Positions 15,097 through 21,757 of a stretch of DNA of 28,534 nt are shown piece after piece. The position numbers were made by a program, and so were the translations under genes. The notes below the pieces were generated by a model. It was not told where the DNA came from. It worked only from the letters and a program-made list of their open reading frames with translations, and ran no database searches. Source of the stretch: a virus; IMG/VR virus record IMGVR_UViG_3300044631_000738, positions 1-28,534 of that record. One strand, 5' to 3'. Numbering within the stretch: position 1 is the stretch's first letter; each line of letters starts with the position of its first letter.

Positions 15097-15344
15097 TTAA
15101 CATCCTTTATTTTACTGCAGAATGGTGCAACCCTTGTCAAAGGACTAAGCCAATAGCAGAAGAACTTCATTCTGAAGGAGTCATTAATTTTCAATTTATT
15201 GATGCTGACTCCGAAGTCGATATGGTAAAGAGGTTTGCAATAAAGTCTGTGCCAACATACATACTGATTGAAGATGGCAAAGAGGTCAAGCGTATGAACG
15301 GTGCAAAAACACGAGAACAGTTTTTGGAGTTTATCAGTGAGTGA
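15093..15344 (+). CDS. Thioredoxin
   Basis: An 83-residue thioredoxin fold with ILYFTAEWCNPCQRTKPIAE (redox pair Cys12/Cys15, motif CNPC instead of CGPC) and the cis-proline loop SVPTYILI. GTG start overlaps the nuclease stop by four bases. It could reduce ribonucleotide reductase or serve as a polymerase processivity factor as in T7; neither partner lies in this window. Confidence 0.88.
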   Translation: MINILYFTAEWCNPCQRTKPIAEELHSEGVINFQFIDADSEVDMVKRFAIKSVPTYILIEDGKEVKRMNGAKTREQFLEFISE

Positions 15345-15669
15345 TCCAGATGAAATCATAAACGAACTATTACTAAAAGGTGGGCTAGAGTTTGCTGGGG
15401 TAGATCCAGAGACTGGAGAGCCTATGTATAGGCCAACCAGCATATTAAAAAACATTGATCCATCACTAAGTAAAGATATGTCTTCTTATTTTTCAGCAAC
15501 AACTATGAGTTTATGGCAAAAAGGATTTATTGATATGGATGTTACTATTGAAGACCCTATAGTCAAACTGGCTGAAAAATCATTTGATATAGATGCAGTC
15601 AACTCACTAGCAAAAGATGAAAGAGTTGTTATTAAAGAGATAATTAGAGTTCTTTCAGAAAAAAAGTGA
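15337..15669 (+). CDS. Uncharacterised 110-residue protein
   Basis: GTG 15337 overlaps the thioredoxin end and gives MSDPDEIINELLLKGGLEFA; an earlier in-frame GTG at 15301 lies deep in thioredoxin and is less likely. Mostly helical and acidic, with GVDPETGEPMYRPTSILKNI. No cysteine, membrane segment or recognised family. Part of a tightly overlapping chain with nuclease and thioredoxin. Confidence 0.7.
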   Translation: MSDPDEIINELLLKGGLEFAGVDPETGEPMYRPTSILKNIDPSLSKDMSSYFSATTMSLWQKGFIDMDVTIEDPIVKLAEKSFDIDAVNSLAKDERVVIKEIIRVLSEKK

Positions 15670-15692
15670 TACAATGAATGCTAGGAGCGTTT

Positions 15693-16106
15693 ATGAATAA
15701 CTGGTATGGTGCTGCTGGGCTAACTGTAACTATCTTATTAGTTTTGGCTACCTATGTTTTTGCATCACGAGACAAAGGCAGTTCTAACATAGTCAGCCAG
15801 TCCATGCTTCTTTACAGGTTTAACAGCGGTAAAAAGTATTCAAGAAAAATAATAAACAAAACACAGTCAAAAAAGCATTATGACAAAACCAATGTAAAGG
15901 TTATTATCTTGGATAACCAAGCATACTGGATCAAAGATAATATTTTTTACAGAGCACCAATAAATGGTCAGTCAATTGATAAAGAGTCTGCAGAAGAAGT
16001 TGACACGATACACATGGATAAGGTACAATTAGATAAGATGCTGTTTATAATGGACAAACTAAGAGAAGGGATTAACGATGATAGTAGGGGTTCAGGGGAC
16101 AAGTAG
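15693..16106 (+). CDS. Single-pass membrane protein
   Basis: ATG 15693 is chosen with AGGAG six bases upstream; an in-frame ATG at 15678 lacks a ribosome site. One N-terminal membrane helix (AAGLTVTILLVLATYVFA) is followed by a basic cytoplasmic region and a compact domain (VKVIILDNQAYWI). 137 residues. It overlaps the next gene by 29 bases. Function unknown. Confidence 0.7.
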   Translation: MNNWYGAAGLTVTILLVLATYVFASRDKGSSNIVSQSMLLYRFNSGKKYSRKIINKTQSKKHYDKTNVKVIILDNQAYWIKDNIFYRAPINGQSIDKESAEEVDTIHMDKVQLDKMLFIMDKLREGINDDSRGSGDK

Positions 16107-16428
16107 TTTTGACAACTATAATATATTCCTCAGATCAATGGCCGTTGCCCTTTCTGAACTAGAAGAACAAGACAAAGACTTTATTATTTATTCTGCAGGA
16201 CCAAATAACATAAACATGATGGCTATGGAGTTTGCAAACTTATCTGAAAGAGGAATGAAGTCAAGAAAAAAGAACATTAAGTTCTTTAAGGTTACTTCTG
16301 AATGGTTAGAAGAAAATATAAAAGATATAAATCATTTTGCTTTTCTTTCTAATCCAAAAGAGCCTGTTTCAAAGATTGTTCATTTATCAAAACTAAATAA
16401 TATAAATACAAACGTATATAACTTTTAA
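16078..16428 (+). CDS. Small Rossmann-like protein, possibly SLOG/DprA-related
   Basis: A 116-residue protein beginning MIVGVQGTSSFDNYNIFLRS and continuing with FIIYSAGPNNINMMAMEFAN. A G-x-x-G/S-F-x-D start followed by an xSAGPxNxNxMA segment resembles the nucleotide-binding loop pattern of SLOG-type Rossmann folds (DprA/YspA-like). The match is weak and made by eye. AGAAGGG precedes ATG 16078, inside the upstream gene. Confidence 0.6.
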   Translation: MIVGVQGTSSFDNYNIFLRSMAVALSELEEQDKDFIIYSAGPNNINMMAMEFANLSERGMKSRKKNIKFFKVTSEWLEENIKDINHFAFLSNPKEPVSKIVHLSKLNNINTNVYNF

Positions 16429-16474
16429 GGTGTATACATCATCTGTGCAAAGCACACAACAGAACGGGAACAAC

Positions 16475-16687
16475 ATGAAAACAATTAATTCTTTAAGTGT
16501 TATGGAATCAATCGTAACCAACAACAAGCAACTGTCTTGGGATGGTTGGACAGTAGTCGAAACATTTCCATCAGAAAAGGCATACTTTTCAAAGTTTGGA
16601 ATATACAAAAACAATAAGTGGCAAATGAAAAAAGAGTTTGTTCCTTCTAGTCAAGGGTGGGAAATTCCAGATAAGTATGTGAAGTAA
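16475..16687 (+). CDS. Uncharacterised 70-residue protein
   Basis: ATG 16475 is preferred; an in-frame GTG at 16430 would add 15 polar residues and coincides with a TATACA that may be a -10 box. The protein contains QLSWDGWTVVETFPSEKAYF and ends in GWEIPDKYVK, a compact beta-type pattern with many Trp residues. No family recognised. Its stop abuts the WhiB start. Confidence 0.7.
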   Translation: MKTINSLSVMESIVTNNKQLSWDGWTVVETFPSEKAYFSKFGIYKNNKWQMKKEFVPSSQGWEIPDKYVK

Positions 16688-16969
16688 ATGAACAAGTATA
16701 AATGGAAAGATAATGCCATATGTTTAGATTATGACACAAACTTATTTTTTGATAAGTATGAAGAGGATGAACTACTTAGACCAGCAATAGATGCACTTTG
16801 CTCTGGATGCTCTGTTAGAAAAGAATGTTTTTCTGTTGGAATATCTGGCAAAGAATGGGGAGTTTGGGGTGGAGTATACTTAGAAAATGGAGAAGTCTCT
16901 AAGGAGTTTTCTAGCCACAAGAGTAAAACTGACTGGGGTAAAACCTGGCAATCGTTAACTATGGAGTGA
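16688..16969 (+). CDS. whiB: WhiB-family iron-sulfur transcription factor
   Basis: A 93-residue protein with the four cluster ligands Cys12, Cys38, Cys41 and Cys47 (LCSGCSVRKEC) and the WhiB turn GVWGG (about 57-61). WhiB proteins bind a 4Fe-4S cluster and contact the primary sigma factor; they occur only in actinobacteria and their phages. Phage versions are known to repress host WhiB function, for example in septation and superinfection exclusion. This gene is the strongest host marker in the window. Confidence 0.93.
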   Translation: MNKYKWKDNAICLDYDTNLFFDKYEEDELLRPAIDALCSGCSVRKECFSVGISGKEWGVWGGVYLENGEVSKEFSSHKSKTDWGKTWQSLTME

Positions 16970-16970
16970 T

Positions 16971-17210
16971 ATGTATACAGATGAAATGAAAAGAGCCTTC
17001 AGATCTTTACACTGTCCAAAAGGTTTCTCTTTGCAGATTGTAGATAATGATAACTTCTTAACTGTAAAGGCAAAAGAAAAAGACTTTATGTCTTTGGATA
17101 CAGTTGAAAAGAAAAAAGAAGCAATAGAGTATATGATTCGTGTAAAGAAAGCCCTTGAGGATAATGGTGCAATTGTGCTATTAGTTAGAGAAGGTGGGGT
17201 AGAGTTGTGA
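16971..17210 (+). CDS. Conserved hypothetical protein, 79 residues
   Basis: Begins MYTDEMKRAFRSLHCPKGFS and contains LQIVDNDNFLTVKA and EYMIRVKKALEDNGAIVLLV, which look like a small alpha/beta fold. GGAG inside the WhiB end precedes ATG 16971. One Cys, no membrane helix. The next gene's GTG overlaps its stop. Function unknown. Confidence 0.75.
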   Translation: MYTDEMKRAFRSLHCPKGFSLQIVDNDNFLTVKAKEKDFMSLDTVEKKKEAIEYMIRVKKALEDNGAIVLLVREGGVEL

Positions 17211-17611
17211 TTGAGTCAATCTTGGTTGGAACATTTGTATTTTTAACGCTACTATTCTTGTCATTGTATGTTGTGCAGGTAAAAAAAAATAGAGCAATAC
17301 TTGCAAACACTCTACAACTTTTAGTTATGCAACAATCTTTAAACGAGGAAAGTAAAACAGACAAAGAAAAATCAAATGAGGACTTTTTAAAATTTGTTTC
17401 AGACTCAAGAGATTGGGCATATCAATACATAGATGATGTCCAGTCATCACTAAATAAATTTATTAGTGATATTGAGCCTGAGATAGCCTACTTTGACGAG
17501 TACGGGGTTGTAGGATCAGCATTTCCACACTACCACTCAATGAAGAAAATTTCTGGGGCCTACAAAGAACTAAAGAAACTGCTACCAGAAGACTATGATA
17601 GAATAGGGTAA
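17207..17611 (+). CDS. Membrane-anchored helical protein
   Basis: A 134-residue protein with one N-terminal membrane helix (ILVGTFVFLTLLFLSLYVV), then a charged coiled-coil region and a C-terminal helical part with FPHYHSMKKISGAYKELKKL. GTG 17207 overlaps the preceding stop (GTGA) and its stop overlaps the next ATG. Could be an i-spanin-like or superinfection protein; nothing specific is seen. Confidence 0.7.
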   Translation: MIESILVGTFVFLTLLFLSLYVVQVKKNRAILANTLQLLVMQQSLNEESKTDKEKSNEDFLKFVSDSRDWAYQYIDDVQSSLNKFISDIEPEIAYFDEYGVVGSAFPHYHSMKKISGAYKELKKLLPEDYDRIG

Positions 17612-17760
17612 TGATCGTCCTGAAAAGCATAAAGAACCTTAACCTTTTTATATGTGAAGAGGAATTATGTCAGGATGAGAGTACACATGTTTGGGCAAGT
17701 TCTGAAAGCAGAATAGTCGACTTGTGTGATTTACATTATAGTCAAGCAATAAAATCCTAG
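17611..17760 (+). CDS. 49-residue zinc protein, DUF7455-like
   Basis: The frame starts in the previous stop (TAATG) and encodes FICEEELCQDESTHVWAS followed by VDLCDLHYSQ. The C-x4-C and C-x2-H spacing, with the T-H-V-W strand between, matches the zinc proteins at 13422 and 24857 in a shorter form. Coupled translation supports it as a real gene. Confidence 0.65.
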   Translation: MIVLKSIKNLNLFICEEELCQDESTHVWASSESRIVDLCDLHYSQAIKS

Positions 17761-17769
17761 GAGGAAAAA

Positions 17770-18033
17770 ATGAACGAACAAATTAAAGCAGCACTAGCGT
17801 CATACGGACGATCAGTACTTGGAGCAGCAACAGCAATGTATGCCTCTGGTGTGACAGATCCACAGACACTAGCATACTCACTACTTGGTGCACTTGTGCC
17901 AGTTGTATTGAGAGCAGCAAACCCTTCAGACACCGCATTTGGAAAGATGCCATCGGTAGATGAGGTAGATAAGGCAGTTAGATCTGCCAAGGTAGTCAAG
18001 AAGACTGCTAAGAAGGCAGCAGCAAAGAAGTAA
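17770..18033 (+). CDS. Holin-like small membrane protein
   Basis: An 87-residue protein behind AGGAGG. An N-terminal helix (YGRSVLGAATAMYASG) and a second hydrophobic segment (LLGALVPVVLRAA) are followed by a strongly basic tail (VVKKTAKKAAAKK). Two short hydrophobic helices with a Lys-rich C-terminus fit phage holins. It ends in a terminator, so the rightward operon stops here. Confidence 0.7.
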   Translation: MNEQIKAALASYGRSVLGAATAMYASGVTDPQTLAYSLLGALVPVVLRAANPSDTAFGKMPSVDEVDKAVRSAKVVKKTAKKAAAKK

Positions 18034-18045
18034 TAAATTAGATTA

Positions 18046-18076
18046 ACAGGTCTGTTTATTTGACAGGCCTGTTTTT
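18046..18076 (+). terminator. Terminator overlapping the hsp20 promoter
   Basis: Stem ACAGGTCTGT (18046-18055) with ACAGGCCTGT (18063-18072), one G-T pair, loop TTATTTG, then a T run to 18076. The next promoter's TTGACA (18060-18065) lies in the loop and right arm. Confidence 0.8.
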
Positions 18077-18088
18077 CTATGTTATAAT
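18060..18088 (+). promoter_or_regulatory. Full-consensus promoter for hsp20
   Basis: TTGACA (18060-18065), 17-base spacer ending in TGT, TATAAT (18083-18088): consensus at both boxes plus an extended -10. The leader of about 49 bases contains a G run (18106-18111) and AAGGGG before ATG 18144. Confidence 0.88.
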
Positions 18089-18143
18089 ATTATTACCTGC
18101 CCAAATGGGGGGAATTAAATTATTCGCTTGAAAGGGGAATAAC

Positions 18144-18560
18144 ATGGTAACAAAATACGCTATGGATCTATTCAATGATCCTTTTTTTATTGGCTTCAAC
18201 AGAGAGTTGAGTCGCCTAAATACAGCACATAAAACAAACTCACAGTCATACCCTCCGTATGATCTTATCAAACTGGATGAAGATACATACAAGATTTCAC
18301 TGGCTGTCGCTGGGTTTTCAAAGAATGATATTGACGTTTCAGTAGATAACGGAACATTGATTATCAAGGGTGAGATTGTTGAAGTTACAGATGCAGAGGT
18401 AGTTCATAAGGGAATCGCAGGAAGAAAGTTCGTAAGATCTTTTGCACTGGGAGAGTATATGGAAGTAACATCTGCAGAACTTAAGGACGGTATGCTGCAT
18501 GTTAATGTGGTTCGTATTGTTCCTGAAGAAAAAAAGCCTAAATCTATTAAAATTAAGTAG
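18144..18560 (+). CDS. Small heat-shock protein Hsp20/IbpA
   Basis: A 138-residue alpha-crystallin chaperone: PPYDLIKLDEDTYKISLAVA, then FSKNDIDVSVDNGTLIIKGE, IAGRKFVRSFALGEYMEV, and an ending with a short basic tail. A-G-F and the GTLIIKG strand are typical. Such proteins hold unfolding proteins and form oligomers; T4-like cyanophages also carry them. The gene has its own very strong promoter, so it may be made in bulk during virion assembly. Confidence 0.92.
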   Translation: MVTKYAMDLFNDPFFIGFNRELSRLNTAHKTNSQSYPPYDLIKLDEDTYKISLAVAGFSKNDIDVSVDNGTLIIKGEIVEVTDAEVVHKGIAGRKFVRSFALGEYMEVTSAELKDGMLHVNVVRIVPEEKKPKSIKIK

Positions 18561-18687
18561 TATAATAGATAACATTCCGATATAAGACTTTAAAAGGTTT
18601 TACAACGGATGCTCCTATGAGTGGAGAGTTAGCAGGAGTCGAATCTTCGTGGCTAATAGACCTGAGCAGTCGTCTATAAACTGCTCA
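18561..18687 (+). ncRNA. Possible small RNA between hsp20 and pstS
   Basis: TATAAT (18561-18566) directly follows the hsp20 stop and would start an RNA near 18573. The stretch has no convincing ORF. It ends with an 8-bp hairpin, TGAGCAGT (18663-18670) and ACTGCTCA (18680-18687), followed by ATTATTC. Inside are GTTAGC/GCTAAT and CTCC/GGAG pairings, and the hairpin loop can pair with TATAAGAC at 18581-18588. This may be a terminated RNA of about 115 bases or simply an hsp20 3' end. Confidence 0.4.
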
Positions 18688-18690
18688 TTA

Positions 18691-18730
18691 TTCATCTTAA
18701 GTTCATCGCTAGTTTACAGCATTTGATCGC
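18691..18730 (+). promoter_or_regulatory. PHO-box-like 11-bp direct repeats
   Basis: TTCATCT (18691), TTCATCG (18702) and TTTACAG (18713) recur at exact 11-base steps, with a weaker TGATCGC at 18724. Seven-base units with four-base gaps are the layout of PhoB and actinobacterial PhoP boxes (GTTCACC-type). The array replaces the -35 region of the pstS promoter, whose TATACT lies at 18750-18755. Confidence 0.65.
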
Positions 18731-18749
18731 TAATGTAGTCATTCTAAAG

Positions 18750-18755
18750 TATACT
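18750..18755 (+). promoter_or_regulatory. -10 box of pstS, leaderless
   Basis: TATACT ends seven bases before ATG 18763, so the message should start at or next to the start codon. No TTGACA is present at the proper distance, consistent with activation through the upstream repeats. Confidence 0.7.
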
Positions 18756-18762
18756 TATTAGT

Positions 18763-19758
18763 ATGAAGATTAAACTCATCATAGCAACACTAATCTCTAG
18801 TGTCTTGTTTATACCTACCGCACAAGCAGCAGATCTAACTGGCTCAGGCTCGTCATTTGCTTCTAATTTTATAGAGAAGTGCAGAGTGGCATATGCTTCA
18901 TCTGGCAATAACATTTCTTATACCCCAAACGGATCAAGTTCTGGAAAGAATCAACTTGCTCTAGGTTTGACTGATTTTGCTATTAGTGATGTTCCATATG
19001 GATCATCAGAAGTAAAACCAAAAACTGATTTTGTCTATGTACCAATTGTTGCTGGTCCTATTGCTATTAGTTATAAATTAGATGGCTATAAAGGTCAAAT
19101 AAAACTAACCAAAGAAAATCTAGCAAAGATTTTTGCTGGTCAAATTAAAATGTGGAATGATCCACTTCTAAAGAAGAACAACCCAAGTAAACTTCCAGCA
19201 AAGAAAATAACTGTTATTTATAGAGCAGATGGATCTGGAACTTCTGAGGTTTTTACAACTTACCTTAATACAGTTGCAAAAAATATATGGAATAAGCCTG
19301 CAAACAAATCTTTTTCTACTGCATTCCCAGGTAACATTAATGAAAAAATAGGATCGTTTGTTTCTGCATCTGGATCTCAAGGAGTAGCAATGCTACAATC
19401 AAAGACAGATGGGTCTATTGCTTACAATGAAGTTTCATTTACTAAACCATTTGGTGTTTCTTATGTTGAAAACGGATCAGGAAGATTTGTTAAGCCAACA
19501 GTAAATGCAGCATCTAGATTCTTATCAGACTTTACATCTAACCCAGATGGAACAATTACTCCAAACTATAATAATCCAAATAAGATGGCGTATAACATTT
19601 CTACATTTAGTTATGGAATAGCACCCGTTGGGTCAAGCGAAGTTGCCAAATTCTTCACCTTTGCCATTACAAAATGTAAGGCTACAGAGTTTGGGTATTC
19701 TCCTATAAGTGGGAACGCTCTTAAACTTGCTAAATCTCAAATAGCAAAAATTAAGTAG
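18763..19758 (+). CDS. pstS: Phosphate-binding protein PstS
   Basis: A 331-residue periplasmic-type phosphate receptor. Signal peptide 1-22 (ends AQA, then ADLTGSGSSFA). Phosphate-contact motifs are present: GSGSSFA, NGSSSGKNQ, DFAISD, RADGSGTSEVFTTYL and SASGSQGVAML. There is no lipobox cysteine, unlike the lipoprotein PstS of most Gram-positive hosts, so it is likely released or held otherwise. Phage pstS is known from marine cyanophages, where the host Pho system controls it; the repeats upstream suggest the same logic here. Ends in LAKSQIAKIK, then TAG immediately followed by a -10 box. Confidence 0.93.
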   Translation: MKIKLIIATLISSVLFIPTAQAADLTGSGSSFASNFIEKCRVAYASSGNNISYTPNGSSSGKNQLALGLTDFAISDVPYGSSEVKPKTDFVYVPIVAGPIAISYKLDGYKGQIKLTKENLAKIFAGQIKMWNDPLLKKNNPSKLPAKKITVIYRADGSGTSEVFTTYLNTVAKNIWNKPANKSFSTAFPGNINEKIGSFVSASGSQGVAMLQSKTDGSIAYNEVSFTKPFGVSYVENGSGRFVKPTVNAASRFLSDFTSNPDGTITPNYNNPNKMAYNISTFSYGIAPVGSSEVAKFFTFAITKCKATEFGYSPISGNALKLAKSQIAKIK

Positions 19759-19764
19759 TACAAT
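19759..19764 (+). promoter_or_regulatory. -10 box of the structured RNA
   Basis: TACAAT immediately follows the pstS stop. With six bases to 19771, transcription would begin at the first base of the RNA's closing stem. No -35 box is obvious. Confidence 0.55.
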
Positions 19765-19770
19765 ATAGTT

Positions 19771-19854
19771 GTCCCACACAGGACCTTAGTGATGGATTAG
19801 TTACCCATTGGATAGAGACCGTGGCGCAAGTCAGGTGAATTGCCTGTGTGGGGC
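19771..19854 (+). ncRNA. 84-nt structured RNA candidate
   Basis: A 12-bp closing helix joins 19771-19782 (GTCCCACACAGG) with 19843-19854 (CCTGTGTGGGGC), one G-T pair. Inside lie GATGG/CCATT and ACC-TGGC/GTCA-GGT, the latter capped by a GCAA tetraloop, suggesting a three-way junction. An alternative fold gives a tRNA-like 7-bp acceptor (GTCCCAC/GTGGGGC) beside a CAGG/CCTG arm with seven-base loop, but the T-loop and anticodon consensus are missing. No T tract follows. The fold matches no riboswitch or tRNA I recognise; function unknown. Confidence 0.55.
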
Positions 19855-19868
19855 CTAACATTTGGCGG

Positions 19869-19874
19869 TATAAT
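19869..19874 (+). promoter_or_regulatory. -10 box of the HNH gene, leaderless
   Basis: TATAAT ends seven bases before ATG 19882. This spacing places the transcript start on the start codon. Confidence 0.65.
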
Positions 19875-19881
19875 AATATCA

Positions 19882-20154
19882 ATGACTGACAAAGAGTTGG
19901 ACCATTATAATAAGCAGCAGTATAAAAAGATGCTTGCTAAGATAAAAGAGGATTCTGGCTGTGTAGATTGTGGTGTTAGTAATCATATAATCCTAGACTT
20001 TGATCACATAAGAGATAAAAAATACAACGTATCAAGAATGATCCATGATGGTTTTTCATGGAAGGCTATCAAGAAAGAGATAGAAAAGTGTGAAGTGGTT
20101 TGTGCCAACTGTCACAGGATCAGGACCCACAACAGGTTAAACGACATGCTATAA
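19882..20154 (+). CDS. HNH endonuclease
   Basis: A 90-residue HNH nuclease. Zinc pairs C-x2-C in GCVDCG and C-x2-C in VVCANCHRIRT frame the catalytic LDFDHIRDKK, with W-K-A-I-K-K-E-I between them as in other phage HNH proteins. ATG 19882 is chosen because the -10 box lies seven bases upstream; an earlier GTG at 19840 would begin inside the structured RNA. Free-standing homing or packaging-related nuclease. Confidence 0.88.
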   Translation: MTDKELDHYNKQQYKKMLAKIKEDSGCVDCGVSNHIILDFDHIRDKKYNVSRMIHDGFSWKAIKKEIEKCEVVCANCHRIRTHNRLNDML

Positions 20155-20155
20155 T
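20147..20155 (+). promoter_or_regulatory. Extended -10 promoter (TGCTATAAT), leaderless
   Basis: TGC-TATAAT overlaps the end of the HNH gene; six bases separate it from ATG 20162. No ribosome site precedes that ATG. Confidence 0.7.
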
Positions 20156-20161
20156 AGTTAT

Positions 20162-21139
20162 ATGTTAAAAGAAGGCGATTTTGTTATGGGTTCAACATCC
20201 GAAGGCGTAGTCCACGGAGTCGTAGAACACATCATGACAGAGGGCGGAGTATACGGAGTTCCTGGAACAGAGTATGCAATTCAGTCAATGCCACCAGATA
20301 ACCCAGCAATGGCTGTTAGAATTTACGAACAAGAAGATGGTAAGTGGGAGCCAACTGCATACAGTATTGGTATGATGTATCAGGACGCTACTAAGATAGA
20401 TATGGAAACTCATTCAATGGATTCAGAAGTTGAGATGGCAATGTACGACTCACAGGTTGGTAAGTCGTATAAAGAAGAAGAAAAGATTAAAAAAGAATAC
20501 GAAGGTTGCGGCTGTCCAATGTGCAAAGAATTAAACGTTACATGTGAAGAGTGCCCACAGTGCCAGGCTGGAGAAATGAAATCAGATTGCTGTGCTAGTG
20601 TAAATAAGCAAGCACCTTGCTGGGATGGATATGTGCAGCGTGGTATGAAGCCAGGAGCAAATGGTAAACCAGTTCCTAATTGTGTACCTGCTGCAAAGGC
20701 AGATGACTTTTTTGAAGATGATGACACAGTTGAATATGAAACAGATTCAGTATCAAAGGCTGAAGGATATTCTCCACCAGCAGGAGCGAGAGCAGCAGCA
20801 AGAAAAGCAATTAAGTTTAAAGAAGATGGTAAAGCAACTGGTGCAGGAACTTCAGTAGGCTGGACTCGTGCAGGACAGTTAGCAAGAGGGGAAACTTTAT
20901 CTCTTAGTACTGTTAAGAGAATGTTCTCATACTTCTCACGTCATGAAGTGGACAAGAAGGGTAAGGACTGGGGCAACCAGGCAAACCCATCTAACGGATA
21001 TATCATGTGGTTAGCATGGGGCGGAGACGCAGGATTCTCTTGGTCAAGAGGAATTGTTAATCGTGAAAAAGACAAGGCTTTGTTTGCTGATTTCGGCAAG
21101 GATTATACAAAGTCACAAAGAGAAAGACACACAATATAA
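20162..21139 (+). CDS. Multi-domain phage protein with assembly-type modules
   Basis: A 325-residue protein in four parts. Residues 1-80 form a beta-rich domain (MLKEGDFVMGSTSEGVVHGV). About 118-145 is a Cys cluster (GCGCPMCKE, CEECPQCQ, CCAS), possibly metal-binding. Then PCWDGYVQRGMKPGANGKPV-PNCVP, a segment often seen in phage portal or prohead-protease proteins. About 205-325 is a conserved module: ARAAARKAIKF, GWTRAGQLARGETLSLSTVK, RMFSYFSRHEVDKK, WLAWGGDAGFSWSR. The module is widespread in phage structural polyproteins; its role is not known to me. Start fixed by the leaderless promoter. Confidence 0.7.
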   Translation: MLKEGDFVMGSTSEGVVHGVVEHIMTEGGVYGVPGTEYAIQSMPPDNPAMAVRIYEQEDGKWEPTAYSIGMMYQDATKIDMETHSMDSEVEMAMYDSQVGKSYKEEEKIKKEYEGCGCPMCKELNVTCEECPQCQAGEMKSDCCASVNKQAPCWDGYVQRGMKPGANGKPVPNCVPAAKADDFFEDDDTVEYETDSVSKAEGYSPPAGARAAARKAIKFKEDGKATGAGTSVGWTRAGQLARGETLSLSTVKRMFSYFSRHEVDKKGKDWGNQANPSNGYIMWLAWGGDAGFSWSRGIVNREKDKALFADFGKDYTKSQRERHTI

Positions 21140-21267
21140 TGCCAAAGAAAAAAGCAGCAGCGTTTAATCCTATTCAGATTAAAGATGGTTGGATTGTCAG
21201 ACTATATAAAGATGGCCGTATTAAGTCTAAGATTGCGCCATACGAAGTTAAACATCCTAAAAAATAA
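21139..21267 (+). CDS. 42-residue basic protein
   Basis: ATG 21139 overlaps the previous stop (TAATG). The frame encodes MPKKKAAAFNPIQIKDGWIV and RLYKDGRIKSKIAP, a small beta hairpin with basic ends. It is the last rightward gene before the strand switch and its stop is four bases from the end of the opposing TipAS-like gene. Confidence 0.65.
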   Translation: MPKKKAAAFNPIQIKDGWIVRLYKDGRIKSKIAPYEVKHPKK

Positions 21268-21270
21268 TAT

Positions 21271-21666
21271 CTATTTAGTCAATTTGTGTAAATAAAATGG
21301 TACCAGTCTATATAGATAGTCTGCTAATCCAGGATAAAAATTGTTAAAAAATTGTGCATAACTGTAGTCTGTTTTACAAAGACAAGATAATCTCAAAATA
21401 TATTCTTTTGTAATTGGAAAAAACCATTTATGAAAATGCTCAACAAGATCTTCAAATCCAGACTCAGCGAGTTTACTCTTAATTGGGATGTTATACATTA
21501 CTAACTCACCAAGCCTATTAGTTAAAGATGTTGCCTCTTCAGACATAGACTTCCAGTCTTCTTTAGAGTATGTCGATATTTTTTGTTTTGCAGCAATAAC
21601 TAAATGATTGTTTGGATCTGAAAGCATCCACTCTCTCCACAATTCATTACATGTGATTTTTTCCAT
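21271..21666 (-). CDS. TipAS-like antibiotic-recognition domain protein
   Basis: A 131-residue all-helical protein. STYSKEDWKSMSEEATSLTN, FEDLVEHFHKWFFPITKEYI, and FFNNFYPGLADYLYRLV match the TipAS domain order (W-x-x-x-x-x-E-A, then the H-x-x-W/F-F helix, then PGLA-x-[FY]L). TipAS domains bind thiopeptides and other cyclic antibiotics, normally fused to a MerR-type DNA-binding domain that is absent here. A stand-alone phage copy could sequester an antibiotic or modulate a host TipA-like regulator. Leaderless promoter overlaps the tRNA-Arg 3' end. Confidence 0.65.
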   Translation of the reverse strand: MEKITCNELWREWMLSDPNNHLVIAAKQKISTYSKEDWKSMSEEATSLTNRLGELVMYNIPIKSKLAESGFEDLVEHFHKWFFPITKEYILRLSCLCKTDYSYAQFFNNFYPGLADYLYRLVPFYLHKLTK

Positions 21667-21673
21667 GTGTAGT

Positions 21674-21682
21674 ATTATAGCA
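21674..21682 (-). promoter_or_regulatory. Extended -10 promoter (TGCTATAAT), leaderless, overlapping tRNA-Arg
   Basis: On the minus strand TGC-TATAAT is followed by seven bases and ATG 21666. The TG lies in the last bases of tRNA-Arg, so the tRNA 3' end and the promoter share DNA. Confidence 0.65.
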
Positions 21683-21753
21683 CCCCTGGCAGGAATCGAA
21701 CCTGCGACGCTTGGCTTAGAAGTCCAACGTTCTGTCCACTGAACTACAGAGGT
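21681..21753 (-). tRNA. tRNA-Arg (TCT)
   Basis: Acceptor ACCTCTG/CAGGGGT, T arm GCAGG-TTCGATT-CCTGC, anticodon loop CTTCTAA (TCT). The anticodon stem TTGGA/GCCAA has an A-G mismatch next to the loop. No encoded CCA. Reads AGA, frequent in this phage. Confidence 0.88.
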
Positions 21754-21757
21754 TTAG

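Noticed and set aside
19771-19854. Structured RNA as a normal tRNA, hammerhead ribozyme or known riboswitch
   Set aside because: No anticodon arm of proper size, no GTTC T-loop, no CTGATGA...GAAA core and no recognised aptamer consensus.
20410-20727. Minus-strand ORF opposite the assembly-type protein
   Set aside because: The plus-strand protein has clear conserved modules and a promoter; the opposite frame has neither.
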